A stretch of 64,000 bases of DNA from Larix kaempferi (Eukaryota; Streptophyta; Pinopsida; Pinales; Pinaceae), in assembly GCA_027924585.1 (NCBI GenBank), contig BSBM01000261.1, positions 3,489,501 through 3,553,500 on the forward strand. Reading direction: 5' to 3'. The position numbers were made by a program, and so were the translations under genes. Shown one piece after another: positions 11,433 to 22,254 of this stretch. The notes beneath the pieces are model-generated. The model saw only the letters and a list, made by a program, of their open reading frames with translations. It was not told the origin of the DNA and did not search any database. Every line of letters starts with the position of its first letter. The first letter of the stretch is position 1.

Positions 11433-12479
11433 TGTTGGCGGGAAATACTACCCTATAATGAGGAAATGGACATTATCAACTTAAGGGGGTGACAGGTAAG
11501 CATACTAATTGCCTTACAGAGATGTTTATGAATGGAAATAGATTATAGATCTTGAGAACATACCTTTTGAATGAAGTTTGATCCTAGCTTTTATCCAATC
11601 TTATGCTCGATCCTCGATCCAATCTCCCATTCGATAAACCTGCAAAACCAAGACCTTTCTCAGCGTATCTTGGCCAATATAATAATGATGGAATTGAAAA
11701 TTAATTCAAACATCAAGCATTAACCAACATTGATCCAAACAAATACATAATCCAATAAGCACTTGATTTGGGACGAGAAAGATGCTTCAACCTTTTATTG
11801 TCAAAAAAATATGAACGATACAACGTATACCTGACTTTGCAACATGCTCATGCAACCTGATCCTAGGCTCTTGCTCCTCTTTGACTTCATAATTCCTCCA
11901 GCATAACCTCCTTCAATACAAGCTTCTCATATAGAAGAGTCTCTCAATGGCTCTCATGTCTAAAATGTCTCTATGTCTAACCCCTGTCTTTAATCCTCCT
12001 TGTATTTATAGGACAAGGTAGGTAGTTCAAATCGAGAGGTGGTTGCAGGGGAAGTTAGGGAAGTTAGGAAACCAACTGCAACTAATCCCAATTCATCAAA
12101 TTAATTATTTTTTAATCATATTTTAAGGTCTGCGCTACTATTTCACAGTGGAGTAGCGCCCAGGGCACAGCTACAGTGTTTTAAAACAAGCGTTCACCAC
12201 TTTTTAGATGTTATGCGCTAGTCTACTAAAGAGGAGTAGCGCTCATGAGGAGGGTGTGCTCTACTATTATACACTGGAGTAGAGCACATGCGCTAGTTTG
12301 CTTGAGAGGAGTAGCACCCATGCTAAAATATGTTGTTTTTTAGGGTTTTTCCATCAAGGAGGTGAATCAGGCCAAGGTGTCATCTAAGGCCATCATGCTC
12401 TTCAATCCAAGTTATCCTTTTGTGTGATCGACAGCTCAAGGTGATCATGGATGGAGAAGTGCATATTTGACCTATAACA
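11433..12479 (-). repeat. 5' LTR of gypsy E
   Basis: 1,047 bp. It starts TGTTGGCGGG on the + strand and ends TATAACA at 12479, near identical to 2340-3388. A TATTTATAGG word (CCTATAAATA on -) at about 12003-12012 is a candidate promoter. Confidence 0.9.
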
Positions 12480-12484
12480 ATGTG

Positions 12485-12825
12485 GTCATGGAAAAACCTC
12501 GAAAGAGCATCCCAGGACTTATTACAGTAACACATCCCAACCTATCGGATCTCCAAGGGCGCTATTATATGCCATAGGACAAAACCTCGAAAGAGCATTT
12601 TCCAGATCTCCTAGGGAGCTATTATATGCTAGCGACAAAACCTAGCAAGATAATCTGCAAACCTCCCAGGGCACTATTATATGTCCTCCCAAAGCAAAAC
12701 CTCGAAAGAGCATTTTCCAGATCTCCCAGGGAGATATTATATGCCAGCGGCAAAACCTAGCAAGATAATTTGCAAACCTCCTAGGGTGTTATTATATGCT
12801 TATCTGCACAACCTTTCCACAACCA
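12485..12825 (-). repeat. Copia A tandem array of CTCGAAAGAG / ATCTCCCAGG units
   Basis: Units of about 60-70 bp alternate ACCTCGAAAGAGCAT and ACCTAGCAAGATAAT words with AGATCTCCCAGGGAG and CTATTATATG words. ATCTCCC-A-GGGAGAT at about 12720-12735 is a perfect inverted repeat. This is the continuation of the array at 2150-2339, displaced by gypsy E, and is paralleled in copia B at about 31800-32400. Confidence 0.8.
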
Positions 12826-12827
12826 CA

Positions 12828-13289
12828 GAGTATCAACCTGATACTCACCATACATCATCCTGATGTACACATGATCATCCTGATCATCATCACTGCATCG
12901 TCCTGACGCATGTCACCTGGAGCAACATCCCAAAGCTCATCATCCATGATCATCCTGATCATACAATGCATCCACCTGATGCATACACAGTATCTACCTG
13001 ATACATATCATCATACATGATCTACCTGATCATACAATGTACATATCAACATACATGATCTACCTGATCATACAATGTATCCACCTGATACATATACAAA
13101 TACATACACATGATCCAACTGATCATATCCAACATCCAACATGATGCATACATACATATAAATGATCCAACTGATCATATACAACATCCAACATGGTGCA
13201 TACATACATATAAATGATCCAACTGATCATATACAGCATCCAACATGATGCATATACAGAGCAGTAACTGGAGCATCGTCCTAATGCTC
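12828..13289 (-). repeat. Copia A hairpin array, varied stems with near-constant 5-nt loop
   Basis: At least eleven short inverted repeats follow one another. Examples: GAGTATC-AACCT-GATACTC (12828-12846), TACATC-ATCCT-GATGTA (12851-12867), ATGATC-ATCCT-GATCAT (12871-12887 and 12946-12962), ATGCATC-CACCT-GATGCAT (12966-12984), GTATC-TACCT-GATAC (12990-13004), ATGATC-TACCT-GATCAT (13017-13033 and 13055-13071), ATGTATC-CACCT-GATACAT (13075-13093), ATGATC-CAACT-GATCAT (13110-13126 and two more), GAGCAT-CGTCCTA-ATGCTC (13271-13289). Stem sequences differ but each remains self-complementary, and the loop keeps the form NNCCT or CAACT. The array lies between the RNase H stop and the 3' LTR. Confidence 0.9.
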
Positions 13290-13512
13290 ATCATCCAACG
13301 CTTACATCCATAGCCATGGAAGGATCCTCCTCTCACCATGCTTGGAATGGATTCAGCAAATGTGTCCATCACTTCTTCCTTGAATTGTCATCAATCTGAA
13401 GAACACCAATCCTCTCTTTGAAGTACTCAAACTTCACTCTGGCTAGTGGTTTCGTTAGTACATCTGCAATCTGCTCATCCATCGCAACATACAGGAGCTT
13501 CACTGCTTCTCT

Positions 13513-13782
13513 CTACACCATATCCTTGATATAGTGATATTTGATATCAATGTGTTTCGACCTATTGTGGAACACCGGGTTCTCAGACAGCTTCACACAA
13601 CTCTGGTTGTCACAAAAGATACCAGTATCCTCCAGTGGGAGATTAAATAACTCAGACAGTAGCTTCCAGAGCCATAATGCCTCACAACTAGCCAAACAAG
13701 CTGCAACATACTCTGCTTCGGCTGTACTCAGTGCTATGCAGGACTGCTTCCTGCTAAACCAAGAGGTCACACCTGATCCCAT
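13513..13782 (-). pseudogene. Copia A RNase H domain
   Basis: 89 codons of the copia-type RNase H that degrades the RNA strand during reverse transcription. STAEAEYVA holds the catalytic Glu and FCDNQSCVKL the second Asp. KHIDIKYHYI is the usual family tail. The first catalytic Asp (YVDSDWAGS) lies in the neighbouring RT frame ending at 13789, so a frameshift separates the two. The usual C-terminal ADxLTKPL motif would fall at about 13450-13470, after the stop at 13513, where the frame is broken. Copia B keeps that motif. Confidence 0.88.
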
Positions 13783-13788
13783 ACTGAA

Positions 13789-14840
13789 TCAACACCTAGA
13801 AGTGCTCTTCCTATCTGTATCACTACCTGCCCAATCTGAATCAACATAAACCTGCAGGTTAAATTTTTGATTCACATCATACTTAAGGCCATAGTCAACC
13901 GTACCCTTTAGGTACCTCAGAATATGCTTTACAGCAACCAGTTGAACACCTCTGGGATCTGTCACGAACTGGTTCAATGTGTTCACCGCAAAGCAAATAT
14001 CTGGTCTCGTGTTCGTCAGGTACATCAAGGACCCAATCATCTGACAATACACAGTGACATCAATCGGATCAGATAAAGCATCACACAGAAGCTTCAGGTT
14101 CGATGCCATAGGTGTGGCCATGGCCTTGCAGTCAATCATCCCGAACCTCTTCAGGATCTCTACTGCATACTTCCCTTGTCCAAGGAATATTCCATCTGCA
14201 CTCTGCCACACCTCCATGCCTAGAAAATAGTGCATCATCCCCAAGTCCTTCATCTCGAACTTGGCAGCAATCTTCCTCTTCATATCGGCAATCAATCTAT
14301 CATCACTTGTAAAAAATAGGTCATCCACATACCAAAGTAGTGTCACTGGATTTCCTTCCTCAACCTTGTAATAAAGGTTGGAATCAACTTTTCTCTTGGT
14401 AAAGCCCAAATTGGATAGAAAGTTGTCTATCCTACCATACCAAGTCCTAGGAGCTTGCTTCAAGCCATAAAATGCTTTCTTCAACCTGCATACATATGAC
14501 GTTTTGTCATGTGTCTCAAAACCAAGTGGCTGCTCCACATACACTTCCTCTTCGACTACACCATTCAAGAAGGCTGTCTTGACATCCATCTGGTGTATCT
14601 TCCATTTCATCACTGCAGCCAGAGCAAGTACTGATATGATGGAAGTGTACCTGGTTACAGGAGCAAACGTTTCTTCATAGTCTATTCCTTTTTTCCACGA
14701 GCTACAAATCTTTCTTTGTATTTCTTTATGCTACCATCTGCAGCATGTTTGATCTTGTAGATCCACTTGGAATTCACTACAGACTTCTCTTCAGTTCTTG
14801 GGACTGCATCCCAAACATCTTCATGATCGATTGGTACTCC
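13789..14840 (-). pseudogene. Copia A reverse transcriptase
   Basis: 274 open codons (13789-14613) plus a shifted upstream part to about 14840 (SKWIYKIKHAADGS, ETFAPVTRYTS). Motifs in order are QMDVKTAFLNG (first catalytic Asp), EEVYVEQPLGFE, LKKAFYGLKQAPRTWY, WYVDDLFFTSDD (YVDD catalytic pair), LGMEVWQ, GSLMYLTNTRPDICFAV, LRYLKGTVDYGL and YVDSDWAGS. This is a nearly complete copia RT. A 1-2 base slip near 14690 and the slip at 13789 break it. No integrase, protease or Gag frame is found upstream. Confidence 0.9.
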
Positions 14841-17700
14841 TCAATCATGGCATTCTTCCCAGATCCTGGGAACTTCAATATCTTCAATATTTTCAATAGA
14901 TAACTTTGTTGTTGAACAAATTTTGTAGTCCTTCTTTTGTAGGTGATGGTATACGATCTTTCCTACACAACAAGTTAAATTGCATATTTAGAAACATCTC
15001 ATAGTTTTCAGAACAAATTCTTGCATCTGAAGAAATATGTCATACAGTCATGCAATTATCTTTAGCCAATGCTTCAATACAACATTTATCCATATTCTGT
15101 AACTTTCTAGATGCCTTCCAATCTCTACCAGAACATTGTTAAGAGTGTGCACAACTCCCAATATGTCAACAAAGAGGTTTCATTCTAGATAAGTAGCAAT
15201 GGAATGTTGTACAGTGCCATAGGCCACTTAACCATCATATGCAAATTAGTAGTATATTGTTCATTAATGCAATTATTCTAATATGCATAATACACACCAT
15301 AAGTCTAGGAACATAATCATATACATCATTGAACGATATTATTTAAACAAACAAATATGCAAGAAATGACAATTAAAATACTTATCTTTGTTTGGTTGTA
15401 GGGTTGACTCCCTCTTAGTCTTTGCTTCCTTTCTATAATTCCATTCTAATGTGGATTGTGAGAAGTGGTCAACTCCCTCTGAATATCTACATCCTTGCGG
15501 AAACTACTGAAGTGTGCTCCCTCTTGATTATTTCTTCCTGGATTATCTGTCCTTGAACTTATATCCATCCTTAATCACTATGCATGCTTATTAGTATCAT
15601 CATTGTGTTATCCTCGAGGTCTCATACATAATCACACATTCATTAGTATAATCTTAATACTATCAAAACACAATAATATTAAACATGTATAGTCATGATC
15701 ATTTCAAACACAAATAATAAACATTAGTATTCAAGGTTTCAGGGAAGACTTCTTTTACTCATGCATATTCTTATTTGATCATAAGACTCTTCTAGTTAGT
15801 CAAATCATCAATCAAGATAAGAGACATAATATGCATAAACCCTTGATTTCTTACACCTCTAACTTTATGAATAAATATAACCAATTATACAAAGTATACT
15901 TATATAAGGGATCCTAACACAAGGTAATATTCTAACTTGATATAGGAAAAACATACTTGGATTACTATGTTAGCTAGTTATTTCTAACATACCCGCATGA
16001 TGTCTTCTGGTTCTCTTCAATGACTTGTGCTAGTAACCTGTATGTCTCATAAGTTAACCATTGTAGAACCAAATTATACATACCTCGTAAGTAGATCTTC
16101 TATGTGATCCATGACAATGGATGAATCTTTGTCTTCATGTCACCATGATCATATGTTCTTGAAGTAGAACATGATTTGTCTTTCTTGGTGTACCTTTCAT
16201 GTTAGCGAACAACATAAACTTCATACAACATCACAATGCATTAGTACAATCATAAGTTTCAAAACCTTAATCAATGAATATCTTTTATCATGTATTCATA
16301 ATTTTATTAAGGTGATACGACAAGTCTAGTAATTAATCAAGATTTTACTAACCGTAATGATATGAAGACAAACATATCATAAACTTAACCATGAACATAA
16401 TTTGAAACATACCTGTAAGTCATACCTGCCAAGATTGCTTGTAATATTATTATGTAAGGCCTTAGCCTCATCTCCCTCTGAAACAAGAACTTCTTCACTT
16501 ATGCAGGTGACCAATCCATTTTCTTCTAGGATTAACCCAATCCACTTGATTTGCAGAAACTGGATCTGGAGCTGGATTGGGGTTTGTTAGGGAAACCCTA
16601 AAAATTCAAACTTTTAATTTCAAACTTCTGAAAGGATAGAAAGATGTGCCTTGATGAGTTGATCAACCTGGTATACTCAGAATTTGAAAACTGCAAAGTT
16701 TCACCCCTCAAAATTGCCTTTGAGACTTCTGGATCTTCTAGATAGGATCTCGAACTAGGGTTTGATAATGCCCACCCTTCCACCCAACCAAAAGGTTCGA
16801 TCCAAAGCTCTAAACTTTGATTTTTCTAAGGAGCTTCCAGCCGTGGTCACAGACTTAAAAAATTCCAACTTTTGCAGAAGCCCTAATTTTCCACTTTTCC
16901 GATCAAAGTCCCAAACTAGGGTTTGATCAAGCCCGGCCTTCTACCCAACCAAAAAATTTGATCTTGGTCTCTAAATTTCGATTTTGATGAGTAGTATTCA
17001 GCAGTGGTCTCCGATTACAAAAATACCAACTTTCTCCAAAATCCTAATTCCTAGAGCCATGAATGAAGGTGCTCAAAATCCAATTCTGTTTTGACAGAAA
17101 TATGCACCTGATTGTTTCTAGTGTAACTCCAAAGTTTCCAACCCACAGGGCCTGAAATGTTTTCTTGTGATAGCCTGACCTGTCATCTTTCCAACCCCAC
17201 AGTTCTGACCTCAAATGGATTCTCTGAGAGAGAGTTATGCCAAGTGTCGCAACGTGACCTGTTTATGGGATAAAACAAGAGAGCAAACTTGTACGGCGTT
17301 CCACGTGTCACTGGTTCCATTTAGGCCTCTGAAAAAGTTACCTAAGAAAGTGCAATCTATGCACTACCTGTCACTTTTTACGAAAATTCATTTGGAGATT
17401 CCTAGCCCAAGTTATGACCTTTTTTCCTAGGTCACCTTTTTATGACTCAGATCTGGAATAGGTAGAAACCCTACATTGTACAGATCATAAAACACAAAGT
17501 ATAGCGAATTAGAAGTTTTCATTTGGACACAAGGTACATGGGGATCTGATATTCGACCTGTAAAATTTTCAAATCCGAAAACTTCACCAAAATGGATTTA
17601 TAGCGAAAGTGCTATGATGACTGGTTTTTGCTATATCAAGCCCTAGCATCGCAAGTGCAACAAGTGTCATACATGCCATACCATGCCTTCTTTCAGGCTA
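14841..17700 (-). other. Copia A 5' noncoding region replacing gag-protease-integrase
   Basis: About 2.85 kb with no copia coding motif. It is collinear with copia B 34240-37368, for example AGCAATGGAATGTTGTACAG, GTACCTTTCATGTTAGCG, CCTTAGCCTCATCTCCCTC and GAGAGAGAGTTATGCCAAGT. Conservation between two separately inserted copies shows that the structure was inherited, not made by local decay. Confidence 0.8.
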
Positions 17701-17712
17701 GCTCTAATACCA
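17701..17712 (-). promoter_or_regulatory. Copia A primer binding site
   Basis: The - strand reads TGGTATTAGAGC directly after the LTR end. The canonical plant initiator tRNA-Met site is TGGTATCAGAGC, which copia B has intact, so this copy carries one change. Confidence 0.9.
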
Positions 17713-17753
17713 TGTTAGTTTTTCAGAATTTACTTCATTCTGATCTAGGATCT

Positions 17754-19017
17754 TGTTGATGCCTCGGATATCGTAGCATCAATCAGAAAGGGATTCTCCC
17801 CGAGAGACGGTCCCAATTAGACTGTCTCCCGTTTGGTGTAGGGAATCCGTCCGGTTAGCGGTTCCGGCAACCGTGGTTTTGGACTTTAAATCCGATTCTA
17901 CCGGTTATGGCCCGATCCACCGTTCTTTTGGGTTTTATGTGTTTTATATGGGATGCACATGCCTAAATTATACTTAATCTAAATGCAATTGTAACAGACC
18001 GAAATCTAGAAACAGGAACACCATCTACCTATCCCTGCAGGGGAACACGCTTAAAGGGGAGAGCAATCAGCTGTAACAGATATCATAAGCAACGAACAGA
18101 TAACTATTATTTCTCACGGTCAAAGCTACAGCAAGATGAGGATCTTGAGAAGATAGCTTCTCATTTAAAATGGAACGCATCTATTGCTCAGAAAATAAAC
18201 AGAGAAAAGCTACAGGATAAGGAAACAGATCTACAATGAAACTTACAGAACGAATCTATTGCTTATGAACAGAAGGAATCAAAATTGTTTGATCTAAGTA
18301 ATAAGAATAAAAGAAACGGATCTAGATGCAACGATACTGGAATTAAACTAAAAGATCCCTGCAAGGAGCAATTAAAAGCATGAACAATGAGCCATACGAT
18401 TATCCTGAAGAAAGAACAGTTAGCTATTCGATCCAGAAGAAAAATCCACAGCAATGATAAAAGTATCAGCAGGTAACTCCCGATTTAATATGGAACGCAT
18501 TCATTGTCCATGTAATAGAGAGGACGCATGCATAGATGAGAGCAAAATCATTAGTTCAAAGAAATAATTCAGAAGTCAAGAATGATCTCACATTGCCGAA
18601 TTGCAGTCATAAGAATAGTCCAACATGAAGCAACCCAACATTCCAAGCAAAACGTCCATCTCCCGTGGCTTCTATTAGAAAATTTCAATTTACAGAGCCG
18701 ATACAAGATAGCTCATATCATTTGCCCAAAATTTTCATTCCCTGCCAAAAGTCCTTTCTAATCTCTTCTAGCTCCTATTTATAGTTACAAATTTACCCTC
18801 TGGGCTGACACCTAGCGTTCCCCCACCTGTCATTTACAGAGATTTCTAATATAATCGATCACCGAAAATGGCCACTTCATTTACAAAAATATTTTTACAA
18901 AAAAAAAATATGGACAGCTGTCCCACGGTTTACGCCTTACATATAACAGAAAATTTGCTAAACTCAAAACGTTCCCTGCTGGGCACGTGTCTGGCTGAAG
19001 AGAGTGGCTTGCTGAAT
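17754..19017 (-). other. Element D 3' region
   Basis: Noncoding. 17755-17785 can form the terminal hairpin. GGAACGCAT-(C/T)CATTG-like words are repeated at about 18170-18185 and 18490-18510. The TATA-like box pointing left, about 235 bases after the gene, resembles the layout of a 3' LTR, but no matching copy exists at the right end. Confidence 0.55.
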
Positions 19018-22000
19018 TCAGCTTCTTCCTTCCTGTGCGTGAGCTTCTTCTGGCAAAGGGTCGCCCAAGTTGATGGTCACTGATACTGCCTGGGAAGAGG
19101 CCCTCGAATCCCCTGCTGATGCTGCTCCTAATTGGAAAGGGGGAATGGGGCTGGCCAGACTTTCTGCCATTGCTGGGGAAGAGGCTGCTGGGAGAGGGGC
19201 TGCCGGATCAACTGATGCTTCCGCTGCTGCTGCAGCTTTCCTGACCTCCTCTTCTATGTAGCTGTGCCACACACCTGTATCCCTTATGATTATGTTTGCT
19301 GCAGCAGGAAACAGGATTTTCTGAGAAGTTACATTCTTCCCGAGCTCTATTTTAATGCTTTGTACTTCCGCTTCAGCAACTTGATATGTTTCCTTCAACA
19401 GATGATTGTGAAGTGTGGATGAACCGATGTAATGTTGGAGATCATCCATGGCCAAGACATCAATCCTTTTCACATACTCCATCTGGACGCCTAGCTCTTC
19501 TTTCAATTGAGACAACCGCTGTTCCTTTTCCGGGAAGTCTTCGAGGGTCTGAGGGAAGGCCAGTGTGCAGTTGTCATGGACTCCTTTGAGCTTTTGGTAC
19601 AGGTTGTTGATTCTATCTGTGGTCTTCTGCACACTGGCCATCAGCTTATTGGCACAGTTCCGGCCAAACTCCAACAAGGCTATATCTTCATTAAAATCTT
19701 CCACGGTGTTGAAAGGAAGATGTGGGGGGAAACCTCCTTTCCCTTCCCTCCATGCCATCTGACTTATGACATTTGCTTTGACACGGGTATTCTTAGCCTT
19801 GAGCCTGTGGGCTTCCGCATTCACCTCCTTTAGCCTAACCGTCATGGCCTTGAGTTTGCACACCTCATCAGTGATTAGCTCTTGAGAGCCATGCACTTGC
19901 TGTAGTATATTGCATGACAGCTCGTGGAAGGGGGACATGTCCAAGGTTCTGCTTTCCGCTTGCTCTAAACGCTCAGCTAATGCCTGCTTGTCCGTTTCTA
20001 GCTGGGAAGCCTTTTCTTCTGCTCCACTCTTCTCTGCTTCTGCAATCATTATTTGGAGTGCTAGCTGGTCCTTTTCCTCCTCCAGGTAGCTGTACTTGTT
20101 TTCCAACTCCTTGTGCTCAGCGTACAAGCAATTATACTTGTTCACTGCCAGGTCTCTTTGAGCTTGCTCATTAGCCACGTTTCGCTGCAGGGTACGTGCT
20201 CTTTTCTTTGTCAATATATTTTCTTTGACTATCACCCCTACATTGGCAAATGATGCTTGTGCTGTCGCTATAACTGCGGAGGCCATGGCAATGGGATCCG
20301 CATCTGTGTTCTGCATGACAGCGACCTCTCGGTGGGTAACTATGTCGTCATGGAAAGGACTTTTAATCCTTTCTTCTGATTGGAGGACCATTGTTTTCCT
20401 TTTCTTGTCATAGACAAACTCATTCCATTTGGACACCGTACGCTTCCCAGATGGGGTGTACGGTACAATTGGTCGGTTTATGATGTCTATGTCTTCTTCC
20501 ATAGGTGGGGTCCGGACTTCCTGAGCGGGGTCTGTCCCTTCCCTTTGGGTACTAGAGCCACCTGCCTGAGAGGTGTCTATCTCCATGTCCTGCGCACCGG
20601 ACCCACCTACCTGGGCATCTTCTCTTGCCTTCAATTCTTCCTCCGCCTTCTTCCTTGCTTCAGCTTGCTCAATTTCTGCTTCTTTCTGCTTTTGGGCTTC
20701 TTCAGCCTCCTTCCGCAGTCTCTCATTTTCAGCGTCCTGTTGCTTCCTTGCTTCCTCGGCTTCCTTTTGTAACCTTGCCTCTTCTCTTAACCTGAGCTCT
20801 TCCTGAGCTCGGGCATCCTTGGCTTCTCTCTCCTTTTGCTGAATAGTCTTCTGGGCTTTGGTTGAGCTAGAGCTCGCTCCAGTACTCTGGTGACAGATCC
20901 GTAGTTCAGTCATGTTGCTGATGCCTCTGAATGCTTCTTCCTCGGCATCGGGGTAGTGGGAGTATTCGAAGTTAGCATAGTTCCCCTTGCAATGCTCGGC
21001 CACTTTACCGTTTCTGTCGTTCCTGTGGAAGGTGACTTCACCGAAATGGAAGGCCTTCAACTCTTGAACAAATTCATCGGCAGAGGCCACCCCTGAAAAC
21101 TTGTAAGTACCTATGCAGAAAGGTAAGGGGGGAAAGGAAGCCTTGTGTAGCTTGTGGAGGAATGCTCCAATCCCATCCAAGAAGAGTTGTCTCACTGCTT
21201 CCTTGAGTACCACATAGTCTGTGGCATACTGCGGCAATATGTATGGGGGCTTAGTCCCTCCAAACATTCTCAAATAGGTGCCTTGTTCTGAAAAGTAGAA
21301 GTCCCCATAATCCTCGAGGACTTCCAAAGCATTTTGTGACAGGCAACTTGGTTCTTCCTTGAATATTTTCTCGTATAGGGGCATGATGAAACCCTCACAG
21401 ATGAGTTTGTAGCTGGGCTTGTAATTCTGAGCCCACAACATCTTGAATGCGATGTAGACCGGGGTTGTGGTCCTATCCCATGTACACCCCAATCCGGGGA
21501 ACTCTATCTTGGCCAAGATACAGTCTATCAGGTACGAAGACATGAAGAATTCAGCCTTCTTCGAGGCCAGCCCGGGATTAGCAGCACTTATCATTGAGGC
21601 CAGACTATCTGACAAGATAGTGGCCCAGTCAAAAACTGTCCCCTGAAATGCCACATAGTGAATGATAGGGACCCACTGAATCTTGTATACTGTGCCATCG
21701 GGCATGCCGAAGATTCTACACAGCATCAGGGCGATTAATCTATAAGGAGCTCTTAGATTCTGTACGTCATACTCCTCACTCCCTTTCTTCCTCAAATGTT
21801 TCCCTTGCACTAGTAGCTTCTTGGCCATCTCGACATTGTTCATCTGGCTTAACCATTCATCAGTCAGAGCTTGCTGGACACGGGGGAACCTGTAGGCTGC
21901 CGTCAGATATGCGGGTTGAAATGAGGCGATAGCCATGTTCCCGCTATCATTTATCACTCTTCCTTCAGCATCGGCATGTTGGAGTATCCATCCGATTACT

Positions 22001-22254
22001 TCAGCGCAGGGGAACAGCTCAGGGCGGGTAGCGGCCTTAGTTATGCCTGAGGCTCTGATATTTTGATAGATTGGTGCTTCCTCTAGCAGCATATCTGGGA
22101 TTTCTTGGTCCCGGATCATTCTGTGGATGTCTCCCCATCTGATTTCCGGAGGGACACCTGTGGTGCACCTAGTGTCCTGGAGCGAGGTTTCAATCTTAGG
22201 AGGAACAGGTTTCCTTTCTGTCATCTTCGCCTTCTTCTTACTGGGTTTTGGCAT
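19018..22254 (-). CDS. Element D 1078-residue protein: helical N-terminal domain plus long coiled coil
   Basis: An unbroken frame from ATG at 22254 to a stop at 19018, the longest intact gene in the window. It starts with a basic MPKPSKKKAKMTERKP tail. Residues about 30-470 form a compact, Trp/Tyr/Phe-rich domain (VIGWILQHADAEGRVI, QWVPIIHYVAFQGTVFDWAT, YLIDCILAKIEFPGLG). About 475-560 is a Glu/Lys/Ala/Gln heptad-rich coiled coil, about 560-620 an acidic Pro-rich linker with two short Met-Glu-rich acidic words, and about 690-800 a second coiled coil. The C-terminus is Ala/Ser-rich. I recognise no enzyme, zinc-knuckle or RT motif. A decayed homologue is element C: W-x3-H, E-x-R, V-x-D-S spacing is shared in the N-terminal domain and both have acidic linker then coiled coil. 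It could be a Gag-like particle protein or a transposition factor; neither is shown. Confidence 0.85.
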   Translation of the reverse strand: MPKPSKKKAKMTERKPVPPKIETSLQDTRCTTGVPPEIRWGDIHRMIRDQEIPDMLLEEAPIYQNIRASGITKAATRPELFPCAEVIGWILQHADAEGRVINDSGNMAIASFQPAYLTAAYRFPRVQQALTDEWLSQMNNVEMAKKLLVQGKHLRKKGSEEYDVQNLRAPYRLIALMLCRIFGMPDGTVYKIQWVPIIHYVAFQGTVFDWATILSDSLASMISAANPGLASKKAEFFMSSYLIDCILAKIEFPGLGCTWDRTTTPVYIAFKMLWAQNYKPSYKLICEGFIMPLYEKIFKEEPSCLSQNALEVLEDYGDFYFSEQGTYLRMFGGTKPPYILPQYATDYVVLKEAVRQLFLDGIGAFLHKLHKASFPPLPFCIGTYKFSGVASADEFVQELKAFHFGEVTFHRNDRNGKVAEHCKGNYANFEYSHYPDAEEEAFRGISNMTELRICHQSTGASSSSTKAQKTIQQKEREAKDARAQEELRLREEARLQKEAEEARKQQDAENERLRKEAEEAQKQKEAEIEQAEARKKAEEELKAREDAQVGGSGAQDMEIDTSQAGGSSTQREGTDPAQEVRTPPMEEDIDIINRPIVPYTPSGKRTVSKWNEFVYDKKRKTMVLQSEERIKSPFHDDIVTHREVAVMQNTDADPIAMASAVIATAQASFANVGVIVKENILTKKRARTLQRNVANEQAQRDLAVNKYNCLYAEHKELENKYSYLEEEKDQLALQIMIAEAEKSGAEEKASQLETDKQALAERLEQAESRTLDMSPFHELSCNILQQVHGSQELITDEVCKLKAMTVRLKEVNAEAHRLKAKNTRVKANVISQMAWREGKGGFPPHLPFNTVEDFNEDIALLEFGRNCANKLMASVQKTTDRINNLYQKLKGVHDNCTLAFPQTLEDFPEKEQRLSQLKEELGVQMEYVKRIDVLAMDDLQHYIGSSTLHNHLLKETYQVAEAEVQSIKIELGKNVTSQKILFPAAANIIIRDTGVWHSYIEEEVRKAAAAAEASVDPAAPLPAASSPAMAESLASPIPPFQLGAASAGDSRASSQAVSVTINLGDPLPEEAHAQEGRS

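Larger units (their letters stand above)
2340..12479 (-). mobile_element. Ty3/gypsy element E, gag-protease only
   Basis: 10,140 bp, inserted in the 3' noncoding region of copia A with target duplication ATGTG (2335-2339 and 12480-12484). It reads on the - strand: 5' LTR 11433-12479, leader 9410-11432, gag 7245-9409, protease 6507-6941, an RT start ending at 5669, a noncoding 3' part 3389-5668 and 3' LTR 2340-3388. The putative primer site beside the 5' LTR is TGGCGACTCCGCTGGGG (- strand, about 11413-11430); I do not assign the tRNA. RT core, RNase H and integrase are missing, so it cannot move without a helper. Many in-frame stops show decay. Confidence 0.92.

Noticed and set aside
12828-13289. 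CRISPR-like array of repeats and spacers
   Set aside because: The paired stems vary while loops are constant, spacing is irregular, and this is a plant retrotransposon with no Cas genes.
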